NCBI GenBank assembly: GCA_016647705.1
Contig: CM028339.1
Span: 24,157,803-24,221,802 of the forward strand
Length of the DNA stretch: 64,000 nucleotides
Reading direction: 5' to 3'
DNA from: Eucommia ulmoides
Lineage: Eukaryota > Streptophyta > Magnoliopsida > Garryales > Eucommiaceae
A program made the position numbers and the translations under genes. The notes beneath the pieces were generated by a model. That model saw only the letters and a list, made by a program, of their open reading frames with translations, did not search any database and had not been told where the DNA came from. Positions 35,750 through 48,420 of the stretch are shown piece after piece (position 1 is the stretch's first letter; each line of letters opens with the position of its first letter).

Positions 35750-37347
35750 GGGATAATTTCACTTACACCCCACCCCCATAACTTTCAAAATTACCACGGC
35801 GACCTTCTACCGAAGCTATTTTTAATGAATTGCCCATTTTGCTCTTAGTAATCTTGACACGAAAAATAATAAAATATTAAAATCAGTGAATGACCAAATT
35901 ACCCTTTCTCTTTTTCTTTCTTTTTTCAATTTTTTTTTCATTTTCTACTCTTTTTTTCTCTTTTTCTTTTTTCTCTCTCTTTATTCATCAGACCCTTTCT
36001 CATCGTCTCTCTCTCTAACCATCCATCCCCATCCATCAAAATCTGTTCAATAGCTCTAGAGAGGGAAAACTTATCTCTTGCAAAGTCCCTAAACAACAAT
36101 GGAAGCAACAACAACAGCAGTGGATCAGCCCAAATCCAACCGCTGCCGTCGCTAACCCCGAAACCCATATCCAGATCTAAACCCATATACAGGGGTTCAA
36201 ACTCTACGATAAAAGAAGCAGGGGTTCAAGAAACAGGGGATTGGATTTGAATCTCTTGCATACGAAGGGACTATCTTATGAGCTTGAGAGCTTGAGCTTT
36301 TTCAAACCATTGAAGAAGAAGATCGCTTCGACAATTGGATTTCGACAATTGCAATCGGTAGCTTTACTCAACATCGCTCCATCTCATGAAAATCTTGAAC
36401 CCAATTGGATTATCTTTCTATTTTCTAGGGTTTTTTTCTCTCGAATAGGGTTTGTTTCTCTCTCTTTAAAATTTTGCTGAATGAGGAGAAAAAACAGTTC
36501 ATCTTGTCGTTCATCTACAGACAAAACAATACTGATTTCGATAAGTTTGTTTTGTGTTGCTTTTGTTCGATTGGGTCCGACATCGATTTTTTTGGTGTTA
36601 ATTCATCCAACCCATTTGATTTCGTGGTTTAATTACTATTTCTCGAGATAGAAATCCAATTTTCGATTTCTAGAGAGAGAGATTGACCTTCTTCTTTTGC
36701 TTTACCTTGTTCCACTTCTACAATTAGAACAAACCACATTACATACCTATAAGCATATATCAAATCACGAAAATTAGAGAGAGAGAGAGAGAGATCTTCT
36801 TCTTTTGCTTGCCACCGTCGAACTTGGCCGGCTTGGAAGACAGCAGGAGAGCCTTATCTATCTTTTGCGCCTGCAACAATGAAATCCAGATCATATTACA
36901 AAAGATTGAATGGAAAAAGTGATAAGCAAAGAGAGAAAAGTGGCGAATGTGGTGGTGGTGTTCACTGTTGGTGTGGCGGCATTTGGTGGTGGATTTGGAG
37001 AGGATGTGGTGGTAGTAGAGATTTGGGGCTGGAGTCTATAAACATGGATTAAACATGAAGATTAAAAACTTTAGGCACTAATTACACTATATATCCTGAG
37101 ACTTTTATAAAGTTTTATTTTAAACCATTACATTTAATCCAAGGGTAATATTGTCATTTTATTTGGGCAACTTTGTCAACAATTAGAATTTTGACTTTCA
37201 AAGGGTATTTTAGGAATAAAAAATGAACAGGGGGTCTCTGTATCCTTTGACCAAATAGTTCAAGGGTGTCCCATGTAGTTTTAAAAGTTGAGAGGATTCT
37301 CGTAGTCACGATCAATAGTTGAGGGGGTGTAAGGGGAATTATCCCTA
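35750..37347. mobile_element. Mutator-type (Pack-MULE-like) element carrying eS25 exons
   Basis: Ends GGGATAATTTCACTTACACC and (reversed from the right) GGGATAATTCCCCTTACACC are inverted. GTACAATT flanks both sides (35742-35749; 37348-37355), and the uninterrupted sequence is preserved in the other G1 LTR at 41170. An 8-bp copy leaves hAT possible, but the end wording fits Mutator-type elements better. There is no transposase. The interior holds leader-like CT-rich DNA, a (GA)n run at 36775-36794 and two exons of a ribosomal protein gene on the reverse strand. Confidence 0.75.
36682..36870 (-). pseudogene. Captured fragment of ribosomal protein eS25 (RPS25)
   Basis: Reverse strand: an AG splice acceptor at 36871-36873 precedes 25 codons reading 'AQKIDKALLLSSKPAKFDGG' then 'KQKKK' (36870-36796). 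After about 80 bases, a TAG acceptor precedes 'KWNKVKQKKKVN' (36717-36682). Plant eS25 starts MAPKK(D/E)[33 protein letters not shown], so both pieces match consecutive exons with scattered changes. eS25 is a 40S subunit protein of about 108 residues. Only the first third is present. The intron donor seems overwritten by a (GA)n/(CT)n run. The initiator exon is not identified. Confidence 0.8.
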
Positions 37348-38406
37348 GTACAATTTTGTTCGTGGCTTAGAACTATTCATGCTCATGCCTTCAAAACTAT
37401 GGACTATATGGTACCTAAAAAATATGTATGCTTACTCTATTCACAATATTGTGAGCTATACCATTTCTCGTTATTATTAACAAAACTATCTGGGTTAATT
37501 GTTTCACTAATTATATGCTTAAAAATATTCATGCTAGACTATGTTAGAAAGCAGTAGCGATTTAATAGGAATAATTATAATTATTTCATTTAATAAAAAT
37601 CGAGAAAATTTTATAAACTGCGACAATAATTATAATTATGGAATTATCGGGTAAATTTTACAATAGTAAATATTAAATACAACTATTACAAACTAAATAG
37701 AAATTCAAATGTAATTTTTGGCACAGTTTCATTCTAACCAGCCCTGCAATCAAGACTATGGGGTTGTAAGCCAATACTCAGTAGAATTTCAACTCCTCTA
37801 ATACGTGTATTTAATTAATACAACAAATAAAACACATAGGCATGTTTCACACATAATTTTCACATAACCGTAACTATTTCATAAAAATTAACAATTATAA
37901 TTCAACAACAATAATAACCTAAACCTCACAATAGAGAAATTAAATACATATATTAAAAGAGTTAAAAATTCTACCTGAAATACGAAACTGAAATCGATAT
38001 TCTTTTCTCGTTAAAAATCATTCAATATATAAACTTTCTTCTATATAACATACATATAATATCCTCGCCGATCATCAACCTTCTGAACTTTATATCCCCC
38101 AATTAGTTTTTCATTCTTAGTCTTATTATGATTTTTATTATATAATTCATACACATACACCTACACGTGTCCTCACTTATATATATATATATAGATATTA
38201 TATATCATTTGGTGGATATCATATTCTTCTTTATTAAGGAAATGATATCGGCCAAATTTTATATTTATTTATTTATTTACACAATGTTCCCCCTTAAACT
38301 CCAAAATTTTTCAAATATTATTTATACCATAAATTTGCAAAACAATCCCAAAAATATTAAACTTATAAAATAATATTTTTAAAAATACAAATTTTCTGGG
38401 TATTAC

Positions 38407-41035
38407 AATCTACCCCCTTAAATAAATTTTGTCCACGAAATTTTGTTCAAAACAATAATAATTCAGAATCGTATTGCACGGTCATGTTAGTTACACTCAA
38501 TTTTAAAACAATTGTTTTCTATATTGGGTCCCATAACTAAAAGTCACCCACAATTCATAACCGACAAAATCCATTCCACACTTCGCGACATCCGTATTTG
38601 CGGTGACCCACATTATATCCAACAACATATGGACAGGGTGCACTTTGGTCGGTAATACCTAGCACAGATAATCAACTGCCAAAGAATTTTATGTTTCTAA
38701 ATACTTCATCTATGCTACTCTGATAAAAATAACAGTAATAAAATAATATATCTTTAAAATATCACAGTAATTTCACTAGATTGGGTCTATCTCAATTCCA
38801 ACAGGCTTACGACCTCAATAATTTTTTTCACTTTGCATGACTTTTTAAGTTTACTATCATATCTCATAACCAGCGTTTATCAATTTCATCAAACATTTCA
38901 AGCCAACATATCACAACAACCAACATCTTAACCAATAGATAGTCCAAATTCCTCGTGGACTACCCCGTGCCACTAAAAACAATCATCTCCAATATTCACA
39001 TTAAAATTTCAATAATCTCGTAAACTTTTTTTATAAATATCATCACTACCCAATTTCAAATAACGGATTTTTCTGAAATACATCTAAAAATACATAAATT
39101 CTTCTCAACCACATAAATACGTCAAAAAACATATAAATACTTCTTAACCACATAAATACATCTTAGCCGTATAAATACATCTCGAAACACATAAATACGT
39201 TTCAACCCACATAAATACGGCTCAAAACACGTAAATATGTTTTAACCACAAAAATACGCATCGAATCACATAAATACATGTCAAACTACAAAACTAAATA
39301 CGTCTCAACGATATAAATACGTCTTAATCACATAATTATGTCTCAACCATAGAAATACATTTCAAACACATAAATGATATTTCATCTTAAAAGTTCAATA
39401 TTCACATACTATGATGAGTTCAATATTCAAGCAACAAATGTATATAAAAATACTACATAAAGTTCGTCAAAAATTTCAATAATTACCCTTACTTCGATTC
39501 TACCTATCGCTAGTAATTGATCAATATCTATGAGAATTATTTTATCGGTATATTGTCTTTATAGTACAAAAATCAATTTATGAATCAAGTGTTTTTATCA
39601 AAATTCACTTTTCAATAAAATATAACCACACTAAGCAGTATCCAAATTCCAACAAAATATAGTCACTCACTTGACAATATCAAAATTCCAACAAAATATC
39701 ATCATAATCGAACAACCGAATTTAAATCGACTGTTCAACTCATATTTATATAATAAAATATCATATTTTTTTACTAGTCATATGATCGTTTTACCTCACG
39801 ATCAGGAGTTATCATATCAACCACCTGCAAGACTTGCCCTCCTGACAAGTCTCAACACAACATATCATAATTAATTCCATATTCAACTTCTCCTGTCAAA
39901 TCAACAACATATTTTTATTACCTGCAGGACTTTCTCTCCTAACAGATCTAACAATATATTCATAGTCCATTCCATATTCGATTTCACCACATTATACTGT
40001 AAATTTCATATTCAACTTCACCATATTGACAATCAATACCATATTTGACTCCATCATATTAATAGTCAACAATAATAACAACATCAACCACCTGTAGGAC
40101 TTTCGTCCTAACATGTCACAACACAACTTCCTACAGGACATGCCCTCCTATAAGGACCAACAACATCTCGCAAGACATGTTCTCCTAACGAGACAATTAT
40201 GATATAACAGGATAATAAAAATAATTTTTCATCTTTTAAAATTTTACGTGATCCACTAATCATCGTAAATTGTCCATTTTCATCAACATTTTTTTTTTCA
40301 TAATTTAATACGGAAATAAAATTTGATAATTTACATAAAAAACAGTAAATACCTTTTTAAAGTGATTATTTTTAATAATTTATCCTATGGTCCACGACTA
40401 ACACGACACTCACTAAGTCTTCTTAACTTACTATTGGCTTCACAATTTTTATTTTTATTTTTGGTATAATTCTAATTTTGAATAGTATGGAAAAAAAATT
40501 GGATTCCTCTAAGCCTCAATTAGCTCCAACTCCCATCCCTAATTCAAAATTTGGATTCTTTATTCATATCATAAATGGTTAATTTGTGTATTGTATTTTT
40601 GGCAGGACACTTGCAAGGTTGCAATTAATTCATGTTCCACAAAATTTTTAATCAATAACTCCCTCAAACTAGGTCAATGATACCCAACATTAACTAATAA
40701 AAAATCATTTCACCACCTAAATAAAATGTATATCATGCTAGTGATGTCTCAAAAAAAATTTAGCTAAAAGGATTTAGATCACCAATTAAATAAATCTTAT
40801 GTATATCATGCAATTGATGTCTCAAAAAAGAAAATTAGCTAAAAGATTCAACGACCTTGGAACATTTGAAGAAACATTAGGTTACGTTGTTGTATAAAAT
40901 TGGCTATGATATATATATATGAATTAATGAATTATACGAAAATTATTATTTTTAAGTATTACTTTACTTATTATTAGTAATGGGTACCATAATCCAAACC
41001 TAGGGTAGTCACAAACCTACTCTGATACCACTTTG
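38407..41035. other. Interior of G1: non-coding, repeat-rich
   Basis: There is no frame with recognisable gag or pol. It holds a minisatellite (39080-39375) and, at 39810-40190, several diverged copies of a 'ctgcaggactt...ctcctaacag' module able to form weak hairpins. The ends carry the PPT and primer site that mark a transposable, non-autonomous derivative. Confidence 0.7.
39080..39375. repeat. Degenerate ~22-bp tandem repeat, about 13 copies
   Basis: The consensus is close to 'cacataaatacgtctcaac', repeated with many substitutions and small length changes across the interior of G1. Confidence 0.75.
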
Positions 41036-41681
41036 TAACAACCCGATTTTCTAGGGCTGCCACGCGATTTCTCCCCTTGGAGAGTTAACACTAAAATGGA
41101 ACGACCAATATTTTTTTTAGAAAAATCTAAGAAATTTTACAATACAACGGTATTGTCTATGGTATTGTTGTACAATTTTGTTCGTGGCTTAGAACTATTC
41201 ATGCTCATGCCTTCAAAACTATGGACTATATGGTTGCTAAAAATGTGTATGCTTGCTTTATTCACAATATTGTGAGCTATACCATTTCTAGTTATTATTA
41301 ACAAAACTATTTGGGTTAATTGTTTCACTAATTATATGCTTAAAAATGTTCATACTAGACTATGATAGAAAGCAGTAGCAATTTAATAGGAATAATTATA
41401 ATTATTTCATTTAATAACAATCAAGAAATTTTATAAATTACGGCGATAATTATAATTATGGAATTATCGGGTAAGTTTTATAATAGTAAATAATAAATAT
41501 AACTATTACAAACTAAATAGAAATTCAAATATAATTTATGGAGCAATTTCATTCTTTCCGGCCCTGCAATCAAAACTGTAGGGTTGTGAGCCAACGCTCA
41601 GTAGAATTTCAACCTCTCTAATACGTGTATCTAATCAATATATTAAATTAAACACATAGGCATGTTTCCCACATAATTTTT

Positions 41682-42558
41682 AGGGAAAAGTACGATTTAG
41701 ACCCTCTAACTATTGACACATTTCTAAGTGGTCCCTCTAAGTTTAAACGTTTCATTTTAAACCCTCTACGTATCTAACGTTTCATTTTAAACCCTCCGTC
41801 AGAGATTCCGTTAAAACTAACAGAATTTCAGGGGAAAAATGGTTATTTCATATTTTTTTAATTTTTTAATCATTTTTAATTAATTTTTTAAAAAAAAAAA
41901 TTAATTTTTTTTTTCCCTCCTCTCTCTCTTCCTCCCCTTCCTCTCTCTCTCCCGCCACCTCCCTCTCCTTCCTTTCCTCTCCCCGCCACCTTCCTCTCCC
42001 TCTCCCTCCCCTTCCCCTCTCTCCCTCCCACCCCACCCCCTGCAACAGGGGGGTAGAATCACCCCCTGTTACGGGGGTGGTTCCACCCCCTGAAACAGGG
42101 GGTGAAAACACCCCCTGTTGCAGGGGGTGCAACCACCCCCTGTTACGGGGGGTGGCACCACCCCCTGCCACAGGGGGTGATTTTTCACCCCCTGTTGCAG
42201 GGGGTGGGGTGGGAGGGAGAGAGGGGAAGGGGAGGAAGAGGGAGAGGGAGGTGGCAGGGAGAGGGAAGGAGGGAGAGGGAGGTGGCGGGAGAGAGAGAGG
42301 AAGGGGAGGAAGAGAGAGAGGAGGGAAAAAAAATTAATTTTTTTTTTTTTAAAAAATTAATTAAAAATGATTAAAAAATTAAAAAAATATGAAATGACCA
42401 TTTTGCCCCTGAAATTCTGTTAATTTTAACGGAATCTCTGACGGAGGGTTTAAAATGAAACGTTAGATACGTAGAGGGTTTAAAATGAAACGTTTAAACT
42501 TAGAGGGACCACTTAGAAATGTGTCAATAGTTAGAGGGTCTAAATCGTACTTTTCCCT
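41682..42558. mobile_element. Foldback (long-TIR) transposable element, 877 bp
   Basis: Almost the whole element is an inverted repeat. The left arm AGGGAAAAGTACGATTTAGA pairs with the right end TCTAAATCGTACTTTTCCCT, and pairing continues through '..ccctccgtcagagattccg', an A/T-rich block and a CT-rich block (GA-rich on the other arm) for about 370 bases per arm. Flanks read TAATTTTT on both sides (7-8-bp duplication), and the empty site survives in the other G1 LTR near 37850. There is no transposase. It probably belongs to the Mutator-type foldback MITEs. The centre is a hairpin array. Confidence 0.85.
42035..42206. repeat. Array of seven short hairpins, ~25-bp spacing
   Basis: CACCCCCTG, a three-base spacer and CAGGGGGTG (or a close variant such as CGGGGGTG) recur at about 42035, 42060, 42084, 42109, 42134, 42159 and 42186. 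The spacer changes (AAA, TTG, TTA, CCA, CAA) while the stem stays. Open frames of 80-100 codons over this array and its CT-rich sides are low-complexity artefacts. Confidence 0.9.
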
Positions 42559-43722
42559 AATTTTTACATAACCATAACTATTTTATGAAAATTAACAATT
42601 ATATTTCAACAACAATAATAATCTAAATCTTACAATAGAGAAATTAAATACATATATTAAAAGAGTTAGAAATTCTACCTAAAATACAAAATCGAAATCA
42701 ATATTCTTTTCTCGTTCAAAATCATTCAATATATAAACTTTCTTCTATATAACATACATATAATATCCTCGCCAATCATCAACCTTCTGAACTTTATATC
42801 CCCCAATTAGTTTTTCATTCCTTAGTTTTATTATGATTTTTATTATATAATTCACACACATACACCTACACGTGTCCTCACTTTTATTTATATAAATATT
42901 ATATATCATTTGGTGGATATCATTGTTGGTGTGAGTCCAATTAATCAGTTCATATTCATCTTCTCCAAATCGCCATACTAAATGCTCATTCACCATATTC
43001 AATGCTCACTTTCCCAACTCCATATTTAATGTGATTTTTCAACTATCCTCTTAAATATAGATTTGTATCTATATATATTGATGTAAATATTATCAAAGTG
43101 AATAAATGAAAATAAGATCTTCTACCTATCCTATCTGTTTTTTACATGGCATCAGAGCCAAACCCAAACTCATCTGTAAGTTCTTTTGTGCACTGTTTTT
43201 TCTCTTTTCTTCAATATTCGGTCCTCCAATATAATTTTTGATCATATATTCCAAAATGTTTTTTCAAAACGATTCCAACTACATATTACACGATCTTTTT
43301 TGACGATCCACGCGCCATCACGCGCAAACTGAAACTTTGCCCAGAAACTTACCGATTCGACCAACAGAAACCTATTTTCGAAATTATTTCTTGGTCATAT
43401 TTGAAATTTGATACCATATCTGAACTCCTATTTTCATAAAGATTCTAAAAACATATTATTCGACCCGTTCCGACGTTCCACGCGCTCTAACGCGCCTCTT
43501 GTTTCTTACAGCCTTCGTTTCATGCGCCGTCTTCTTAGGCCCATGCGCAACCGCTTCATTTTTTGCCCAGTTCAGCCTCTTTTAGACCGGTTCTTGACGA
43601 TATACCGATTCCTGGCATTATTTTCTATTTCCAATCCAACGGTGGTGTCAGGTTTGCAAAATATTATTTCTACAGTATAGTTCCTTTTATAACTATACAG
43701 ACCGATTCACTGTTAACCTTTC

Positions 43723-44780
43723 ATGTCCGCTCCACTACCAATTCTGATGGTTGATAGAGACTCCCATACTGATAAATCTCCATCTTCATCCATTCCGGCT
43801 GAATTGACCACAAAAATGGTTGAAGTTTTAAGCAAAGCTTCAACCCCAACCCAAACTTCCGATAGTACTACTGCACCGATCGGCATCAAGTTGGATGACA
43901 CCAACTATGCTCTTTGGTCCCAGGTGGTCGAGATGTACATCTCGGGTAAATACAAACTGGGATATATAAACGGCGATCTACCCCACAACCTCCTCCGACG
44001 GACCCTACCTTTCGACAATAGCGCACTGACAATGCTATTGTTGAAGGATGGTTGATTAATTCCATGGACTCATGTCTTATCAGTAACTTCATTCGCTTCC
44101 CAATAGCCAAGTTGGTGTAGGATGCAATTGCTACTACATACTTTGATGGCAGCGACACCTCCCAAGTATATGACCTCCGGCGACGGGTGACCCACCTCAA
44201 ATAGGCTGGCGATTCTCTTGAAAAATTCTACAATGATCTTCAAGGCCTCTGGCGTGAAATCGATTTCCGTCGTCCAAACTCGATGGAATACCCAAATGAT
44301 ATTCAACACTACAATACTCTAATTCAGGAAGATTGAGTATATGTATTCTTGGATGGTCTCGATGACCGCCTAGACCATATCAGGAGTGATGTCCTGTAGA
44401 TGAAACCATTTCCAACAGTCAAGCAAGCCTATGCACACGTCTGGAGAGAAGCTCTTCGTCAAATGGTGATGATGACAAGTAGCCCCAATGATATACTAGG
44501 AGCTGGTCTGGCATCCAAAAGTCTCAAACATGGCTTGTAGCCACAAACATCCTTCGGGTCTCTCTCTCTTCATGGTGGCAAACCTGGTTATAACTCCAGA
44601 TCCCGAGCCATCTCTGATGGTACTAAATGCTCTCACTGTGGGAGTACAAAGCATACGTGTGAGGCCTGTTTCAAGTTTCACGGGTATCCCAATTGGTGGC
44701 AGGAACTCCAAGCTCGGAAGCGCTGTGATGGAAGTGGGAATAATAATAGTACTGGCATGGCTGCAGTGGCTGCAGCTGAT
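43723..44780 (+). pseudogene. Copia C2 gag remnant
   Basis: 'GIKLDDTNYALWSQVVEMYI' is the N-terminal gag pattern of many plant Copia elements. Later segments resemble the rest of the capsid domain and a zinc knuckle followed by 'GYPNWW'-like wording near 44690. It is spread over frames. Confidence 0.75.
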
Positions 44781-44789
44781 AGTCCAAAC

Positions 44790-46140
44790 GTTGACCCAGG
44801 TAATGCCCTACTTGGTTTTAAACGGGATGATGATCACAATACTTGGATAATTGATTCCAAAGCAACAAACCATATAACATTTAATGCAAATGATTTTTCT
44901 CATACCTCCTTCCTTAGCGAGCTAGCATTGTTAATGCTAATGGAGGCACCTCTTTGGTAACAGGGAGCTGGGACTATAATGTTGTCACCAACCCTACCAT
45001 TACCTAATACTTTACTAGTGCCTTCTCTCTCACACAAGTTACTATCTGTGAGTCAAGTTACTAAAGATTTGAATTGTGTTGTGCTCATTCATCCTGCGTT
45101 TTGTCTTATTCAGGATATTCTCACTAAGGAGATAATTGGGCGTGGAACTCGGAGGGGGGGCTCTATTATGTGGAAGATTTCAGTATCGGCCGAGCACACC
45201 ACATGCATCGCCCAAGCGACCTCATAGTAGAACAAATTTTGCTTTGGCACCGTCTGTTAGGCCATCCGTCATTTGGATATCTTCAACATGTGCTTCCTAA
45301 TTTATTTTCAGGCTTGTCAAATATAGATTTCAAATGTAAGACTTGCATTCTAGCTAAAAGTCATCGAGTCACTTACCCATTGAGTATGAATAAAAGTGAT
45401 GTTCCTTTTACTCTGATTCACTCTGACGTGTGGGGTCCTTTCCCAAAATATACTATATCTGGTGTCCGTTGGTTTGTGATATTCATTGATGATTGTACTC
45501 GAATGACTTGACTTTATTAGTTGAAACATAAAAATAAAGTTTCTCGGGTGTTTCAATCATTTCATACAATGATTTAAACTAAGTTTAATGCTAAGATTTG
45601 CATTCTTAGATCCGATAATGGTGGAGAGTATATGAATCAAGAGCTCCGTGGTTATTTCCAACACCATGGACTAATCCATGAGACCTCATGTCCCTAGACT
45701 CCGCAACAAAATGGTGTAGCCGAGCGCAAGAATCGTCACATCCTCGAAACTGCTCGAGCTCTATTACTTGGAGCTCACGTACCAAGCTACCACTGGGCTG
45801 ATGTTGTTGCCACAGCTGCCCATCTCATTAACCGCATGCCTTCAAAAGTTCCTTAGTTCAAGACTCTAGTACAGGCCTTGTCAACCTATGTGTCACTACC
45901 CATATTATTGATGCTTCCGCCTCGTGTCTTTGGTTGTGTTGCGTTTGTTCACCTCCACAAGAACCAACGCATGAAACTTGATCCATGTGCTATTCGTTGT
46001 CTTTTTTTGGGATATGTTGTACACCAACAAAGGTATCGATGCTACGACCCGAATACTCAGCACACCTATGTGACTACGGATGTCACATTCCTTGAATCTG
46101 ACACTTTCTACTCTCCTGCCGCATCCAATTCTTCTCTTCA
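44790..46140 (+). pseudogene. Copia C2 protease-integrase region
   Basis: The protease-like 'TWIIDSKATNHIT' block is at about 44840. The pre-integrase 'LLWHRLLGHPSFGYLQHVLP' is at about 45240, with CKTC after it. The integrase core 'HSDVWGPFPK' is at about 45420, and 'RVFGCVAFVHLHKNQR' with 'CLFLGYV' at 45920-46015. Fossil. Confidence 0.85.
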
Positions 46141-46600
46141 GGGGGAGACATGAGAAGAAGAAGAGTTGAATTGGTTGACCTTCGACTGGTTCAAGGATGC
46201 TAAGACAACACCGACTACTCCTCAATTAACCATTGAGGAGCCGACTCCAGATCTAGTGCCGACATCTCTAGAAGCTGATACAACCATTGAAGAGCCAACT
46301 CCAGGGGGAGACATGAGAAGAAGAAGAGTTGAATTGGTTGACCTTCGACTGGTTCAAGGATGCTGAGGCAACACCGACTGCTCCTCAATTAACCATTGAG
46401 GAGCCGACTCCAGATCTAGTGCCGACATCTCTAGAAGCTGATACAACCATTGAAGAGCCAACTCCAGGGGGAGACATGAGAAGAAGAAGAGTTGAATTGG
46501 TTGACCTTCGACTGCTTCAAGGATGCTGAGGCAACACCGACTGCTCCTCAATTAACCATTGAGGAGCCGACTCCAGATCTAGTGCCGACATCTCTAGACG
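46141..46600. repeat. 163-bp tandem triplication in the C2 integrase-RT linker
   Basis: The block beginning 'gggggagacatgagaagaag' occurs at 46141, 46304 and 46467. The copies are nearly identical, so the triplication is younger than most point changes in the element. Confidence 0.9.
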
Positions 46601-48420
46601 CTGAAGTAGCAGTACCTCCCTACTCTCCAGTATCCAACGTCCCATCTCCTGAGAATATCACTGAGGTAAGCTCTCCTAGCTCTCCTACTATTTCTACTAA
46701 CGTGGATACTCCTATTGGTTATGAATTACCTTTCAGGCACAATCGAGGCAAACCGCCGAATAGATATTCTCCAGAACTGGAGAACCACAGATCGAGATAT
46801 CTAATTTCCAATTATGTGTCTACAAAAAAGCTGTCTGAACCCCTCAAAAATTTTGTGAATGAACTTTCCTCGCATCATATCCCACAAATGTTGAAGAGGC
46901 TCTAGAAGACCCTAGGCGGGTCAAATCTATGAAGGATGAAATAGAGGAGTTGCTTAAAAATGAGACATGGACTCTTGTTCCCCAACCAGAAAGAAAAAAA
47001 AATAGTGGGGTGCAAGTGGGTATTCTCTATCAAGTACAAAACTGATGGATTAGTTGAAAGGTACAAAACAAGACTGGTGGCAAAAGGCTATACGCAAGCC
47101 TATGGCATAGACTATCAAAAACATTCTCACCTGTGGCTAAATTGAGTACTGTCAGGGTTCTACTACTCTTGCAGCAAATCTTGAGTGGCCCTTGCACCAG
47201 TTTGACGTTAAAAATGTCTTTCTTCATGGAGATCTTGAAGAAGAAATCTATATAGATATCCCTCCAGGATTTACTACAAACTCTAAATCTAAGATTGTGT
47301 GCAAGCTACAACGAACTTTGTATGGCTTAAAACAATCTCCTAGAGCATGGTTTGGGTGCTTGAACTCGGTAATGAAGAAATATGGTTATCAACAAAGCAA
47401 CTCAGACCATACGCTATTCCTAAAGTATTACCAGGGTAAGATAACAACTTTGATAGTCTATGTAGACGATGTGATCATTACAGGAGATGACCCAAAGGAA
47501 ATAGTAAGACTTCAAGAACAATTGATAACAGATTTTGAGATGAAAAGTCTAGGAGAACTCAAATATTTTCTGGGAATTGAAGTTGCTAAGTCAAAGCAAG
47601 GCATATTTCTTTCCCAATGAAAATATATCCTAGATTTATTATTAGAAGTTGGATTACTGGATTGTAAGCCTGCAGATACACCAATAATCCAAAATCACAA
47701 GCTTGGAGAATACCCAGGACAAGTGTCAACTGACAAAGGAAAGTACCAGAGAATAGTTGAAAAACTTATTTATCTCTCTCATACGCGACCTGACATTGCA
47801 TATGCAGTGAGTGTGGTAAGTCAATTCATACACTGTCTAAGTGAAGATCATATGAGTGGGGTAATATGGATTCTCCGATACCTAAAGTCTTTCCCCGAAA
47901 AAGGACTTATGTTTAAAAAAAATAATCATCTACAGGTGGAAGGTTACACAGATGCTGACTGGGCAGGAAACATCTCTGATAGAAAATCCACCTCAGGCTA
48001 TTTCACATTTGTTGGAGGTAACCTAGTTACATGGAGAAGTAAAAAGCAAAATGTGGTAGCATTATCAAGTGCTGAAGCCGAGTTTTAGGGGATAGCTAAG
48101 GGCCTTTATGAACTTCTATGGCTTCGAAGACTATTAACTGAGATTGGTTTTGCTCCTGGCTGCGAGATGGACCTATTCTGTGATAATAAGGCTGCAATTG
48201 ACATTTCTCATAATCCAGTCCAGCACTATCGAACCAAACACGTGGAGGTAGACTGACACTTCATCAAACAAAATCTTGAGGCCAAGATAATTCGATTCCC
48301 ATTTGTTAAATCTGAAGACCAGTTAGCAGATATACTTAAAAAAACTGTAAGTAACAGAAGCTTCTACAACTCACTTGGTAAGTTGGGCATCCGAGATCTA
48401 TATGCACCAACTTGAGGGGG
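46600..48420 (+). pseudogene. Copia C2 reverse transcriptase-RNase H region
   Basis: Landmarks are 'VGCKWVFSIKYKTDG' (about 47005), 'LHGDLEEEIYIDIPPGF' (47225), 'YGLKQSPRAWF' (47320), the polymerase motif YVDDVIITGDD (47460), 'ADWAGNISDRKSTSGYF' (47960) and 'AEF' at 48085. This is the clearest pol in the window, in a few long open segments. Fossil. Confidence 0.9.

Noticed and set aside
41016-41030. tRNA gene
   Set aside because: Only the 3'-end complement of initiator Met tRNA is present, next to an LTR, so it is a primer-binding site.
41866-42374. Open frames of 86-101 codons in the foldback element
   Set aside because: They are Gly/Arg/Glu-rich products of CT/GA tracts and CACCCCC hairpins, mirrored on both strands by the inverted repeat.
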